Assembly: GCA_013214025.1 (NCBI GenBank)
Contig: JABSRN010000005.1
Location: 1 to 64,000, forward strand
Length of the DNA: 64,000 nucleotides
Direction of reading: 5' to 3'
Origin: Polyangiaceae bacterium
Lineage (GTDB): Bacteria > Myxococcota_A > Polyangia > Polyangiales > Polyangiaceae
Shown: positions 24,708-33,341 of the stretch, one piece after another
How positions within the stretch are numbered: position 1 is the first letter of the stretch
Layout of the letters: each line of letters opens with the position of its first letter
The notes under the pieces: generated by a model
Told to the model about the DNA's origin: nothing
Databases searched by the model: none
The model's input: only the letters and a program-made list of their open reading frames with translations
Translations under genes and position numbers: made by a program

Positions 24708-24834
24708 TCGGGGGCGGACATTTCCCGGTTTTACAGAGCTGCCGCCGCTTAGGGCAGCGCTTGGGGGGATGCGCGTTCCATACCGACGGCATTCTCGTCC
24801 TGACGCAGCAGTGGGCTGATATCGTTGGTTGGGT

Positions 24835-26604
24835 TCAGTCGGCTTGCTGAAACCAGCGGTAGATCAGGTTGTTGCTGACGGTGATGGATACGAATCCCAT
24901 GGCTCGTGTTTCGTCGCGGGTCACGGGCGCTTGGGCCTCACCCTCGGAGTTGAGCAAGGCGACATCGCCCACCTGGGGCCCGATTAGCCGCTCCTCTGTC
25001 CCAATGCGGACGCCGCCAGAAATATTGAGAAACTGAATCGGATCTACGCTGAGCCCCAGATAGAGCCGCTCGGTGGGATGCAAGAGGCTGACTCCAACCA
25101 TCGGTCGGGGGATGAGTTGCCACGGATCGTATATGCCGTCGTCCAGGTAGCGCTGCTTCCAGACGAATGCACTCACCGATACCATCATGTCGAGATTGAG
25201 CCCCTGCTCGTCGCGAATCACGCGGGAACGGGCATCAGGATTCTGGGCATCGGGTTCGCCGGGGAAGTAGGCGAGACCGTAGGACTCCGTGTGTCGACCG
25301 ACACCGAGGGCGGGGCCTACAGCAAAATCGAACAACACCGGCTCCAAGGTTTCGAACTGCGGGACCTCGAAGCTTTGTGCCGGATCGTCTCCAGCGACGC
25401 CGCGGTTTAGACGAGTGCGGTGGATCACTACGTTCACCGTTTCGCCTGCGGCAAAATGACGTTTCAGTGACTGCGGGGATTGAGCGAGCAGGCTTCGGGC
25501 ACGGTTGATGTCCGCGGCCAGCTCTCCGAGCTTTTTGGCGACGGCGTCGACGTGGTCGTTGAGGACATCTGCGGCAGTGGCGAGTTTAACGACGTTGCGC
25601 TTCTCGGTGGCGGCAAGCTTGGCTTCGCGGGCTCGTCGTTGGGCGGACGCTAAATCGCGGGTGGCCTGCTCGTGCTCTAAGCGGAGCGCCCGGCTGCGGC
25701 TGGTCTTGAGCTGCTCGGCGAGGCGTTTTTCGGTGCGGAGCGCGGCGGCGAGCTCTGATTCGCGGCCGGCAGCTTCGCGATCGGCGTCGCGCACCGACGC
25801 TTCGAGTTCACGAGCGAGGCGGGTGGCTCGCAACGCGACGCTCTTGCCGCGTTGAATGGCCATTCTCCAGTCGCCCGTGGGGCTCAGTTCTTGAGCTGCG
25901 TAGGCGGCAACGCCGATGACGCGCTCGCGTTGGGCGTCGAATACGGCACCGGAATCGCAGGCTCCCCAAACGGAGTCCAGCGAGGCGTTCGTGGTCGCCG
26001 CGTATTCGGCGTCATCGAGATCGTTTTTGGCATCGTTGATCGCCGCGAACGCCCGGTCGACGTTGACGAAACGCGGTGCGTCGGTATCGTTCGATACGCC
26101 CACGGTGGGGACCTGATTCGGTAGCTCGATCTGGCTGGCGGCGACTCGACTCGCCGAAATGTTCGTCGAGTAGGAGAAGCAGAGCGGGTTTGCGCCCTGG
26201 AACTGGATCTCGAGATCCATCGGGCCATGCACTTTGGGGGCGCCTATGACGTCCACCTGGGGAGAGGCTCCGTCGGTAAAGGTCACCACGCGCCTCTCGA
26301 TGCGGTTGACGGGCGCACGACCGGGCCGAGCATGGAGACTCAGTCCAGTCGAGGTTGTGGCGGTGCCTTCGGCGCTTGCGGGCGTCGTTCCGGCTGTCGC
26401 TTCGGTCGCGGCGGGGGTCGGCGCGGCAGCGGCGGGAGTGGTAGTCGCCGGAGCAGCCGGAGCAGCCGGAGCAGCCGGAGCAGCCGGAGCAGCCGGAGCA
26501 GCCGGAGCAGCAGCCGCTGGCGGAGGCGGCGGAGCTTGCGCGATACTAGGCGAGACCCAGGCGGCGATGAGAAGCGAGGGGAGGCATACGAGACGGGACT
26601 TCAT
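24835..26604 (-). CDS. Exported protein with Ala-Pro repeat, coiled coil and beta-rich C-terminus
   Basis: 589 residues. The signal peptide is followed by a Pro/Ala region: six exact APA units encoded by a 9-bp tandem repeat. Next come a domain with a Cys pair (PLCFSY, WGACDSG), a long charged helix (about residues 270-350, Arg/Glu/Ala-rich, coiled-coil) and a ~200-residue C-terminal part with alternating strands (PTERLYLGLSVDPIQFLNIS; FVSITVSNNLIYRWFQ). The Ala-Pro stretch may span the peptidoglycan and the C-terminus may anchor in the outer membrane. aaggaattact precedes ATG 26604. It starts 22 nt after a Cys-rich lipoprotein gene on the same strand: a two-gene operon. Function unknown. Confidence 0.7.
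   Translation of the reverse strand: MKSRLVCLPSLLIAAWVSPSIAQAPPPPPAAAAPAAPAAPAAPAAPAAPAAPATTTPAAAAPTPAATEATAGTTPASAEGTATTSTGLSLHARPGRAPVNRIERRVVTFTDGASPQVDVIGAPKVHGPMDLEIQFQGANPLCFSYSTNISASRVAASQIELPNQVPTVGVSNDTDAPRFVNVDRAFAAINDAKNDLDDAEYAATTNASLDSVWGACDSGAVFDAQRERVIGVAAYAAQELSPTGDWRMAIQRGKSVALRATRLARELEASVRDADREAAGRESELAAALRTEKRLAEQLKTSRSRALRLEHEQATRDLASAQRRAREAKLAATEKRNVVKLATAADVLNDHVDAVAKKLGELAADINRARSLLAQSPQSLKRHFAAGETVNVVIHRTRLNRGVAGDDPAQSFEVPQFETLEPVLFDFAVGPALGVGRHTESYGLAYFPGEPDAQNPDARSRVIRDEQGLNLDMMVSVSAFVWKQRYLDDGIYDPWQLIPRPMVGVSLLHPTERLYLGLSVDPIQFLNISGGVRIGTEERLIGPQVGDVALLNSEGEAQAPVTRDETRAMGFVSITVSNNLIYRWFQQAD
26450..26503. repeat. 9-bp coding tandem repeat, 6 perfect copies
   Basis: ggagcagcc repeated at 26450-26503, with a seventh imperfect copy. 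Read on the minus strand it encodes the Ala-Pro-Ala run after the signal peptide of the 589-residue protein. Length changes would stay in frame. Confidence 0.95.
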
Positions 26605-26626
26605 AGTAATTCCTTGCTGGCCGCAG

Positions 26627-27355
26627 TTAGCGGACGTCCGAGCCGCCGCAACTCACGGGTTCCGGAGCGGGCCCTTCAGCGCCGAAGCTGGACCAGGCCG
26701 CGTCGATGTCGGTGCAGCCTAGGTCAAGACCGAAGTTTTCCTGGGCGCCGCAAATCCCGTTTTCTCGGCAGCAGCCCTGCAGGGTTAGCTCGAAGCCGGC
26801 GATGGGCAAGTCCTGAGGTTCGCAGACAGCATCTTCTGTGCCCGGTTGATTCTTCGGCGCGCAGGTGTCACCGAGGTTGATGCCGCACAAGTTATCGACG
26901 TCGCAACATCCTGCGAATTCGAGGATGATAGCAGTGCCACCCGGGCAGGCCGCTGGATCGCAGCTGTTGGTGGTGGTGGACGCTTCAACGCCACCATCCG
27001 GTGCGCCGTTGCAGGCTAGTTCGCAATCATCCACGGCACCGCTGGTTTCGCAGAGACACGTCTCCAGGCAATCCGTTTCGTCGCAGCCGCCGCAATTGGG
27101 GTAGCTCGTGCAGCCGCCGCAGTCGCAGTCCGAGAATTCGCCAACACCCATTCCGGCGTCACCGAAAGCCACTTTGCAGAGTTTGTTGGACGGGTGTCCG
27201 TCGGAACACTGGCAGGCTCGCACTTCGCCGGGCACGCACTCGGCGATAGTGGTGAAGCCCTCGGGAGGCTGGTCGTCCCGGCAAGAAACCGGCGCAAAAA
27301 GGGTTAGTAGGACGACGAGACTGAGCAGTCGGGAAGGGACGAAATTTGAGTTCAC
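26627..27355 (-). CDS. Cysteine-rich lipoprotein, hypothetical
   Basis: 242 residues from GTG 27355, chosen because GGAGGcaaa immediately precedes it and the reading frame further upstream (to 27418) has no start signal. Signal peptide VNSNFVPSRLLSLVVLLTLF with lipobox APVSC. The mature part carries over 30 Cys, many as CxC or CC pairs: RACQCSDGH, CDCGGCTSYPNCGGCDETDC, EFAGCCDVDNLCG and LQGCCRENGICG. The last two are similar, so an internal duplication is likely. Such proteins are stabilised by disulfides outside the cytoplasm. Co-transcribed with the 589-residue exported protein (22-nt gap). Confidence 0.72.
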   Translation of the reverse strand: MNSNFVPSRLLSLVVLLTLFAPVSCRDDQPPEGFTTIAECVPGEVRACQCSDGHPSNKLCKVAFGDAGMGVGEFSDCDCGGCTSYPNCGGCDETDCLETCLCETSGAVDDCELACNGAPDGGVEASTTTNSCDPAACPGGTAIILEFAGCCDVDNLCGINLGDTCAPKNQPGTEDAVCEPQDLPIAGFELTLQGCCRENGICGAQENFGLDLGCTDIDAAWSSFGAEGPAPEPVSCGGSDVR

Positions 27356-27609
27356 TTTGCCTCCGGCAGAAGCCGACAAGAGGGAGAATTTCAGGCGTAG
27401 CTTTTGCTTTCTGAGCACCCCTTGTCAACGCGAATTAGTGGATAAAATTACCTTTTTGTCCCGGCAGCACGGACTTTGCGAACTCCTAGTGCCGAGACAT
27501 CAAAAGCGACTTACCGTGTCACCGAGATTCCGTGCAGAACAGAATGTTGTCGGATCTGAGTCGCTCTCAGCTTCCGCTCGTCAGCCATTGGCGTTAACGG
27601 AGTGCCACT

Positions 27610-28170
27610 ATGCCCTCCGCGATGACCGCTACAGCCCCTGCCCCTGATAGCTCCGCAGATCCAGCGATCATTCGCCGCACGATTTGGGGGTTGAGCGTCT
27701 TCGTTTGTCTAGCCGTCACCGCGGTGATGATGCTGGTCGAACCGAGCGCTCAGCAGGGGTCACTGCTTCTTCCGACGCTCAATGCTGGTCTGAACGGTGG
27801 CGCTGCCTGCTGCTTGGTCACGGGCTACGTCATGATTCGCAAGCGTCGCCTTGCCGCGCACAAGGTGTGGATGATCGCCGCCATCGTCTTTTCGTCGTTG
27901 TTTTTGGTGGGTTACCTGGCGCACCACGCTACGGCCGGCTCGGTTCGTTATCAAGGCGAAGGGCTGCTGCGAGGCGTCTACTACGGCCTTCTGATCCCCC
28001 ACGTGTTGTTGGCTGGACCGATCGTGCCGCTGGCTCTGTTTACGCTCTACCGAGGCTGGACCGGAAAGCTAGAGAAGCATCGCCGGATCGCGAAAATCAC
28101 GCTGCCCCTTTGGCTGTACGTGTCGGTCAGCGGCGTTCTGATTTACGTGATGCTTTATCACACGAGCTGA
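27610..28170 (+). CDS. DUF420 membrane protein
   Basis: 186 residues with four to five hydrophobic helices and the DUF420 hallmarks: a His in RRLAAHKVWM, a His pair in GYLAHHATAG and another in LLIPHVLLAGPIVP, closed by KHRRIAKITLPLWLYVSVSG. The conserved His residues lie near membrane edges and suggest metal or heme handling. A Bacillus homologue (CtaM/YozB) is needed for cytochrome oxidase maturation. No oxidase gene is nearby. It is followed 24 nt later by dtd. Confidence 0.82.
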   Translation: MPSAMTATAPAPDSSADPAIIRRTIWGLSVFVCLAVTAVMMLVEPSAQQGSLLLPTLNAGLNGGAACCLVTGYVMIRKRRLAAHKVWMIAAIVFSSLFLVGYLAHHATAGSVRYQGEGLLRGVYYGLLIPHVLLAGPIVPLALFTLYRGWTGKLEKHRRIAKITLPLWLYVSVSGVLIYVMLYHTS

Positions 28171-28194
28171 TCTGCGGCTCTTGGGGGACGACGG

Positions 28195-28641
28195 GTGAGA
28201 GCGGTAATCCAACGTGTTAGCTCGGCTCGGGTTCGGGTCGACGACGAGATTGTCGGCGAGATCGAGACGGGCCTGCTCGTGCTCGTGGGGCTGGGCCGTG
28301 AGGACCAAATGAGCGATGCCAAGTCCCTGGCGTCAAAAATAGCGGGACTGCGTATCTTCGAGCATGACGACAAGATGGAGCGAAGCGTGCAGGACGTAGG
28401 GGGGAGCGTGTTAGTGGTTTCTCAGTTTACGCTGCTGGGCGACGCTCGAAAAGGCAGGCGCCCCAGCTTCGCCTCGGCGATGCCGCCGAACGAAGCCCGT
28501 CCGTTGTTCGATGCGCTTTGCCAGTTCGCTCGTAACGAAGGACTTCCCGTCGAAACCGGGCAGTTTCGAGCGCATATGTTGGTGGAATCGGTGAACGACG
28601 GGCCGGTGACGATTCTGTTGGATACTGCGAAGCTGTTCTGA
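28195..28641 (+). CDS. dtd: D-aminoacyl-tRNA deacylase
   Basis: Hydrolyses D-amino acids mischarged on tRNA. 148 residues, the normal length. MRAVIQRVSSARVRVDDEIV at the N-terminus; both active-site signatures are present, SQFTLLGDARKGRRPSF (SQxT motif) and VNDGPVTILLDT (GP motif). GTG 28195 with gggggac upstream. It probably forms an operon with the DUF420 gene before it. Confidence 0.95.
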   Translation: MRAVIQRVSSARVRVDDEIVGEIETGLLVLVGLGREDQMSDAKSLASKIAGLRIFEHDDKMERSVQDVGGSVLVVSQFTLLGDARKGRRPSFASAMPPNEARPLFDALCQFARNEGLPVETGQFRAHMLVESVNDGPVTILLDTAKLF

Positions 28642-28839
28642 CGGCGGCGTCGAGCCGTTTCGGTGGGAAGATTGTCCTCGGCGTTCGTGTAATATGGCAA
28701 ACGCCACCCGGCGCGGGGGAGCGGCAACCACTACATAATATGAGGCGCCTCGCCCTGAGGCAGAGTTTACCGTTGGCTGCTGTTCTGCTACTTCGCGTTG
28801 GAGTTAGTTATTTCGCGAATAGTCCGTATCTAGCTTCAC

Positions 28840-29610
28840 ATGCCCTCGGTTCAGCACGGTCACAAAGAGGTCTTCCTCAAGATCGTCTATTACGGCCCGG
28901 GTCTCGGCGGGAAGACGAGCAACCTCCAGTACCTTCATTCGAAGGCCCGCCCCAACAATCGGGGCAAGTTGTTGAGCTTGGAGACGGGGGCTGAGCGGAC
29001 GCTGTTCTTCGATTTGATGCCTGTCGAGTTGGGGACTTTCAAGGACTACAAGATCCGACTGCATCTTTGCACGGTCCCTGGCCAGATCGCCCACGACGAG
29101 ACACGACGGCGAATCTTGCGACATGTGGACGGCGTTGTATTCGTTGTGGATAGCCAAACGGCGGCGACGAGCGCGAATATCGAAAGCAGCAAGGAGCTGA
29201 AAGCCAATCTAGCGCTGGTCGGGGAGGATGCCACGCGCATGCCGACCGTGGTCCAGTTCAACAAGCGAGATCTTCCCGGTGTGCTCTCGGTGGAACAGCT
29301 CCGAGAGGCCCTGGACATTAACCCTCGCGTTCCCCAATTTGAGGCATCGACGGTGGACGGATACGGTATTAGCGCGACCCTCAAAGCGATTGTAAGAACA
29401 GCACTAGAGGTGGTGGGCGATCCCGCGAAACTGCCCGAAGGGCGCACCCATTCGATCTTGCCTGGCAAACGCGCTTCGATGTTTCCGGATTCTATCCCGC
29501 AGGCCGCCGTGGTGGCTCCCAGACAATCCGAAATCCGCGCCGCGGATTCAGATGATTTGGCGAACCCGAGTTTTCCCAAGCCTGGGCGGGTTCCGACGAT
29601 GAATTCCTAG
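28840..29610 (+). CDS. MglA-type small GTPase with C-terminal extension
   Basis: A Ras-like GTPase of the bacterial polarity/gliding family. P-loop YYGPGLGGKTS (residues 17-27; Myxococcus MglA has Cys where this has Gly23), SLETGAERTLFFD including the Arg that acts as intrinsic finger in MglA, switch-2 TVPGQ, and G4 motif FNKRD. MglA itself is ~195 residues; here ~60 extra residues follow (GDPAKLPEGRTH onward), Pro/Ser-rich and unstructured. No mglB-like roadblock gene is adjacent; the next gene encodes a coiled-coil membrane protein. It probably acts in polarity or motility, but it may be a paralogue with a different target. Confidence 0.9.
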   Translation: MPSVQHGHKEVFLKIVYYGPGLGGKTSNLQYLHSKARPNNRGKLLSLETGAERTLFFDLMPVELGTFKDYKIRLHLCTVPGQIAHDETRRRILRHVDGVVFVVDSQTAATSANIESSKELKANLALVGEDATRMPTVVQFNKRDLPGVLSVEQLREALDINPRVPQFEASTVDGYGISATLKAIVRTALEVVGDPAKLPEGRTHSILPGKRASMFPDSIPQAAVVAPRQSEIRAADSDDLANPSFPKPGRVPTMNS

Positions 29611-29800
29611 CGGACGGCCTCAGGGACCGGGCCCCGCCGTTGGTCGCGAAAAGTGGGCGCTCGCTGCGCCCCATTGCTGGGGCGCGGCACACGGCAGTGC
29701 GTCAGGAATCCGCACAGATCCAAGAAATGCACCCCGACTGACCCAAGAGCGGGTCCAGTTCGTGCGTCTGACTCGAGATCGTTCGGAAAGGATCCCCATC

Positions 29801-30544
29801 GTGTCAGATAGCAACGACAGCTCACTATTGTTTTCGCTCCAGGCTCTTGAACAAATGGAGAAGGAACGCATTCTGAACCAACAGGAAGCCATTCGCTCGG
29901 CGGAGCTAGCCGCTGAGCGACGCCAGGCTGAGGTAGAAGAACAGCGAAGACTCCAGGCGGCAGCGCGAGCCAAGGCGGCGGAGGCGCAAAGTGTCATAGA
30001 AAATAGCCGTCGCTCAGCGGAGAGAGCTCGGCTGGAGGGTATTCGGCTGGGCTATGCAGAACGCGCTCGGCTCGATAGCGAGCGTGAGCTGACGCTGAAG
30101 CGCTCCGAGCAGGCTAACGCCCACCGCGAACAATTACTGCGCATTGAGGCGGATTCGAAGCGCTACCGCATCAGTCGAGTGATGGGATTGGTCGTAGCCA
30201 TGGCTGTGGTGGTTGCCGGCGGTATCTGGGGCACGGCGGCTGTGGGCGATTCGAAAGATATGATCGACGACGGGCGTCGGGCATTGAGTATCGCTCAAAT
30301 GGAGCTCAGTGAGTTGCGAGGGCGCCTGGCGGATGAACAATCAGTTCGCGAGAGGGACGCTGTGCAGGATGCAGAGCGGAAGGCTACCGAGGAAAAGGCG
30401 GCGAGGGACCCAGCCAGGAGCCCGCGGAAGAAGACGGTGCCCGCGGCGCGAGGACGCCGGAATCAACAGCGGCGGCCCACGGCCCCGCCCCCACGAGCCG
30501 AAGCTTGCGTTGACGACGGGGATCCGATGAACGGTTGCTACTGA
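29801..30544 (+). CDS. Coiled-coil protein with one transmembrane helix
   Basis: 247 residues from GTG 29801 (cggaaagga upstream; the frame is open from 29762). The N-terminal ~120 residues are a continuous highly charged helix with heptads (LEQMEKERILNQQEAIRSAE; RRQAEVEEQRRLQAAARAKA). One hydrophobic helix follows (MGLVVAMAVVVAGGIWGTAA), then a short coiled coil and a basic Arg/Lys/Pro tail (RSPRKKTVPAARGRRNQQRR). The net layout suggests a cytoplasmic coiled coil with the remainder across the membrane. It lies 190 nt after the MglA-type GTPase on the same strand and could be an effector. Family unknown. Confidence 0.7.
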   Translation: MSDSNDSSLLFSLQALEQMEKERILNQQEAIRSAELAAERRQAEVEEQRRLQAAARAKAAEAQSVIENSRRSAERARLEGIRLGYAERARLDSERELTLKRSEQANAHREQLLRIEADSKRYRISRVMGLVVAMAVVVAGGIWGTAAVGDSKDMIDDGRRALSIAQMELSELRGRLADEQSVRERDAVQDAERKATEEKAARDPARSPRKKTVPAARGRRNQQRRPTAPPPRAEACVDDGDPMNGCY

Positions 30545-30562
30545 GAACCGCTCCTACACACC

Positions 30563-30607
30563 GCAGTACCAGCGCAACCCAGGCGAGCGAGGTCACGCTG
30601 GTACTGC
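30563..30607 (+). repeat. 12-bp perfect inverted repeat after the coiled-coil gene
   Basis: GCAGTACCAGCG (30563-30574) and CGCTGGTACTGC (30596-30607) pair exactly over a 21-nt loop, 18 nt after the stop codon. The downstream T-run (gttttcc) is short and ~11 nt away, so it is either a weak terminator or an mRNA 3'-end stabiliser. Confidence 0.7.
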
Positions 30608-30798
30608 TCCTCCTGGAGTTTTCCGATCGTAGTTCGGCCTATTATAGGGTCGCAGATCCGTTTAGGATCTACTCGAAGCCCCTCCGCGTTGTGGCTTCTG
30701 GGGTGCCAGCTACTAATCCGCCGGGATGAATCGGTCGGATCTTCGTTACAATTAGTGGGCATTTGAGCTGTGTCGGGGCAAGATCCCCGGCGCGCGAC

Positions 30799-33306
30799 AT
30801 GAATAAATCTCCCCTTTCGGGTTTCCTGACCGGCCTCGCCAACCTTCAACTTCGGCGACCCTGGCTAGTCGTGTTGATCACCCTCGCGTCCCTGGTACCC
30901 GCCATGTGGGCTGCATCTGGGTTATCGCTCAAGACCAGTTTTAAGGAACTGCTCCCGGATACCAAACCCAGCGTCATCGAGAGCCGGCGATTGTCCGAGC
31001 GCCTGGCGGGCAACTCGACCCTGTCCGTGGTCGCCGAGGGAAAAAGCTTCGAAACACTCAAGGCCTTCATCGACGAGATGTCTCCGAGATTAATGGCATT
31101 CGGTCCCGAATATGTTGGCAGTGTGGCGGACGGCAGCCGGGAAGCGCGGAAGTTCTTCGAGCTCAATAAGCACCTTTATGCGGATCTTAAAGACATCGAG
31201 CAAATCCATGAAGATGTGTTGGACCGTTATGACTACGAGGTGGGGAAAGCCTCAGGTCTTGGCCTGGAACTAGAGGACGATGAAATTCCGCCGGAGTTCA
31301 GCGCCGATTCTCTAAAGGCGCGATTCAGCAAGAAGGTCGAAGAGGCCAAGAGCAGCAGCCCCGGCATGGAAGGCTACTACATCGGCGAGGAAGGAAAGCT
31401 CGCCGCGCTGTTGGTTCGTACACCCTATGGCAGCGGATCGCCCAAAGCCTTTGCACTCCAGGACAAGATCCGGGCGCTGGTCACCCAATTGAAGACCGAG
31501 GGAAAAATAGACAGCGAGATCCGACTTGGATTCACCGGGAACTTGATCACCAGCGCTGAGGGGCAGCGGACGGTCGTGACCGATCTCGTTCACGTCGGCG
31601 CGTGGGGCATCGGTATGGTGTTGCTGGTGGTGTTTCTGTTCTTTCTGCGGGTGCGCATGTTGCTCGCTATGGGCGTCACTATATTTGTTGGCTGCGTGTG
31701 GGCATTTGGTGCGGCTCGTTTCACCGTCGGCTACTTGAACACCGCGACCGGTTTCCTGGTGAGCATCATCGCGGGCAATGGCATCAACTTTGGCATCATC
31801 TACATGGCTCGGTATATCGAGGCGCGGCGGGACGAGGGGCTCGATGTAACCGAAGCCATCCATAGCGGTCATCGGGACACCTACATCGCGACCCTGGCGG
31901 CAGCGGCAGCGGCGTCCATCGCTTACGGCTCGCTGTCGGTAACGGACTTTCGTGGCTTCAAACACTTCGGGCTGATCGGTGGGGTCGGCATGGTGGTGTG
32001 CTGGGTCGCGACCTATTGGTTGCTGCCCGCAGTGTTAGTGCTCAGCGAGCGAGCCCGTCCCATGTTCGGTGGCGATGACCAGAAGCAGGGTTTGGCGGTT
32101 CGTATGCAGGGCGCCTACGGTCGCCCCTTCCTTTGGCTGGTGAAGAAGAGCCCGAGATCCATCGCGGTAATTGGTCTCGTGAGCGGCTTGCTCGCGGTGG
32201 GCTTGTCCGTGAAATATTTCGTCGATGACCCGATGGAATACAACATGCGGAAAATCGCGAATAAGTCCACATCGCCGACCGAAGCGAAGCTGCTGGGTCG
32301 CCGGGTCGACAAAATCGTCGGTCGCGCCGGCCAGGATGGGCGGGCCATTGTCGTGGACCGCCTCGATCAGGTGAAGCCCCTGCTGGCGGAGCTCGAGAAG
32401 CGCCGTCTCGCCGCTCCCGACGACAAGAAGCCGTTCGAGAAGGTCGTCAGCGTTTTTGAAATGCTGCCGACGGAGCAGGCTCAGAAGCTTGAGCTGCTCC
32501 GTGAAATCAAAAATCGTATCAGTCGGGCGCGAAAGCGGAAGTTCATCACGGATGCTGACTGGGAAGCGCTCAAGGAGCACATTCCCGACGAGCTGGTGAC
32601 GATTGGAATCGAAGACCTTCCGGACTTGGTGGTGCGACCTTTTCAAGAGAAGGACGGCCACAAGGGGCGCATTGTCTTCATCGTACCCAAAGAAGGGCGT
32701 AGCGTTTATGACGCTCACTACCTCCGCATTTGGGCCGACAGTTTCCGAAAGGTCACCTTGCCCAATGGCGACGTGATTCACGGCTCGGGAGACGCGGTGA
32801 TTTTCTCGGATATGTTGGTGGCGGTCGGCGAGGACGCTCCTCGGGCCATTGGTCTCAGCCTATTGGGTACTTTCCTTGTCATCCTGATCGCGTTTCGTGG
32901 GCGCAAGAGCGCCTGGATATCGTTCGCGATCCTGGGGCTGGGCATCGCTTGGCTGGTCGCCTTCCTGGCGATTCGTGACATTCACCTGAATTTTCTCAAC
33001 TTCGTGGCGTTGCCGATCAGCATTGGCGTGGGCTCGGACTATGTTCTTAACGTCATGAAGCGGCGCGAAATAGCCGGGGATGATTTGGATCGTGTGTTCA
33101 TCGAAACCGGCGGCGCCGTGGTGTTGTGTTCTCTCACCACGACCGTGGGTTATATGGCGCTGCTGTTGAGCATCAATGGCGCAGTGGAGAGTTTCGGCCT
33201 GGCGGCGGCGGCCGGTGAAGTCACCACCTTGCTGGCGGCAATGTTGATCCTGCCTGCCTTCTTGTTCTCTCGGGCTAGAAAGTCCGCAGCGGCAGCGAGC
33301 GAGTGA
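30799..33306 (+). CDS. RND superfamily exporter (MMPL type)
   Basis: 835 residues; ATG 30799 is preferred over TTG 30763. The plan is that of two-fold repeated MMPL/RND pumps: helix 1 (WLVVLITLASLVPAMWAASG), a ~230-residue extracytoplasmic loop, five helices (GIGMVLLVVFLFFLRVRMLL onward), helix 7 at RSIAVIGLVSGLLAVGLSVK, a second loop, then a second helix bundle (AIGLSLLGTFLVILIAF; LNFVALPISIGVGSDYVLNV). The GVGSDY and GNGINFG stretches lie where proton-relay residues are found. Relatives export lipids or hopanoids to the outer membrane, so a lipid substrate is likely. No operon partner is evident. Confidence 0.85.
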   Translation: MNKSPLSGFLTGLANLQLRRPWLVVLITLASLVPAMWAASGLSLKTSFKELLPDTKPSVIESRRLSERLAGNSTLSVVAEGKSFETLKAFIDEMSPRLMAFGPEYVGSVADGSREARKFFELNKHLYADLKDIEQIHEDVLDRYDYEVGKASGLGLELEDDEIPPEFSADSLKARFSKKVEEAKSSSPGMEGYYIGEEGKLAALLVRTPYGSGSPKAFALQDKIRALVTQLKTEGKIDSEIRLGFTGNLITSAEGQRTVVTDLVHVGAWGIGMVLLVVFLFFLRVRMLLAMGVTIFVGCVWAFGAARFTVGYLNTATGFLVSIIAGNGINFGIIYMARYIEARRDEGLDVTEAIHSGHRDTYIATLAAAAAASIAYGSLSVTDFRGFKHFGLIGGVGMVVCWVATYWLLPAVLVLSERARPMFGGDDQKQGLAVRMQGAYGRPFLWLVKKSPRSIAVIGLVSGLLAVGLSVKYFVDDPMEYNMRKIANKSTSPTEAKLLGRRVDKIVGRAGQDGRAIVVDRLDQVKPLLAELEKRRLAAPDDKKPFEKVVSVFEMLPTEQAQKLELLREIKNRISRARKRKFITDADWEALKEHIPDELVTIGIEDLPDLVVRPFQEKDGHKGRIVFIVPKEGRSVYDAHYLRIWADSFRKVTLPNGDVIHGSGDAVIFSDMLVAVGEDAPRAIGLSLLGTFLVILIAFRGRKSAWISFAILGLGIAWLVAFLAIRDIHLNFLNFVALPISIGVGSDYVLNVMKRREIAGDDLDRVFIETGGAVVLCSLTTTVGYMALLLSINGAVESFGLAAAAGEVTTLLAAMLILPAFLFSRARKSAAAASE

Positions 33307-33341
33307 ACGGGGACGGGGCGCCGTCATCGCGAGCTGCGCTG

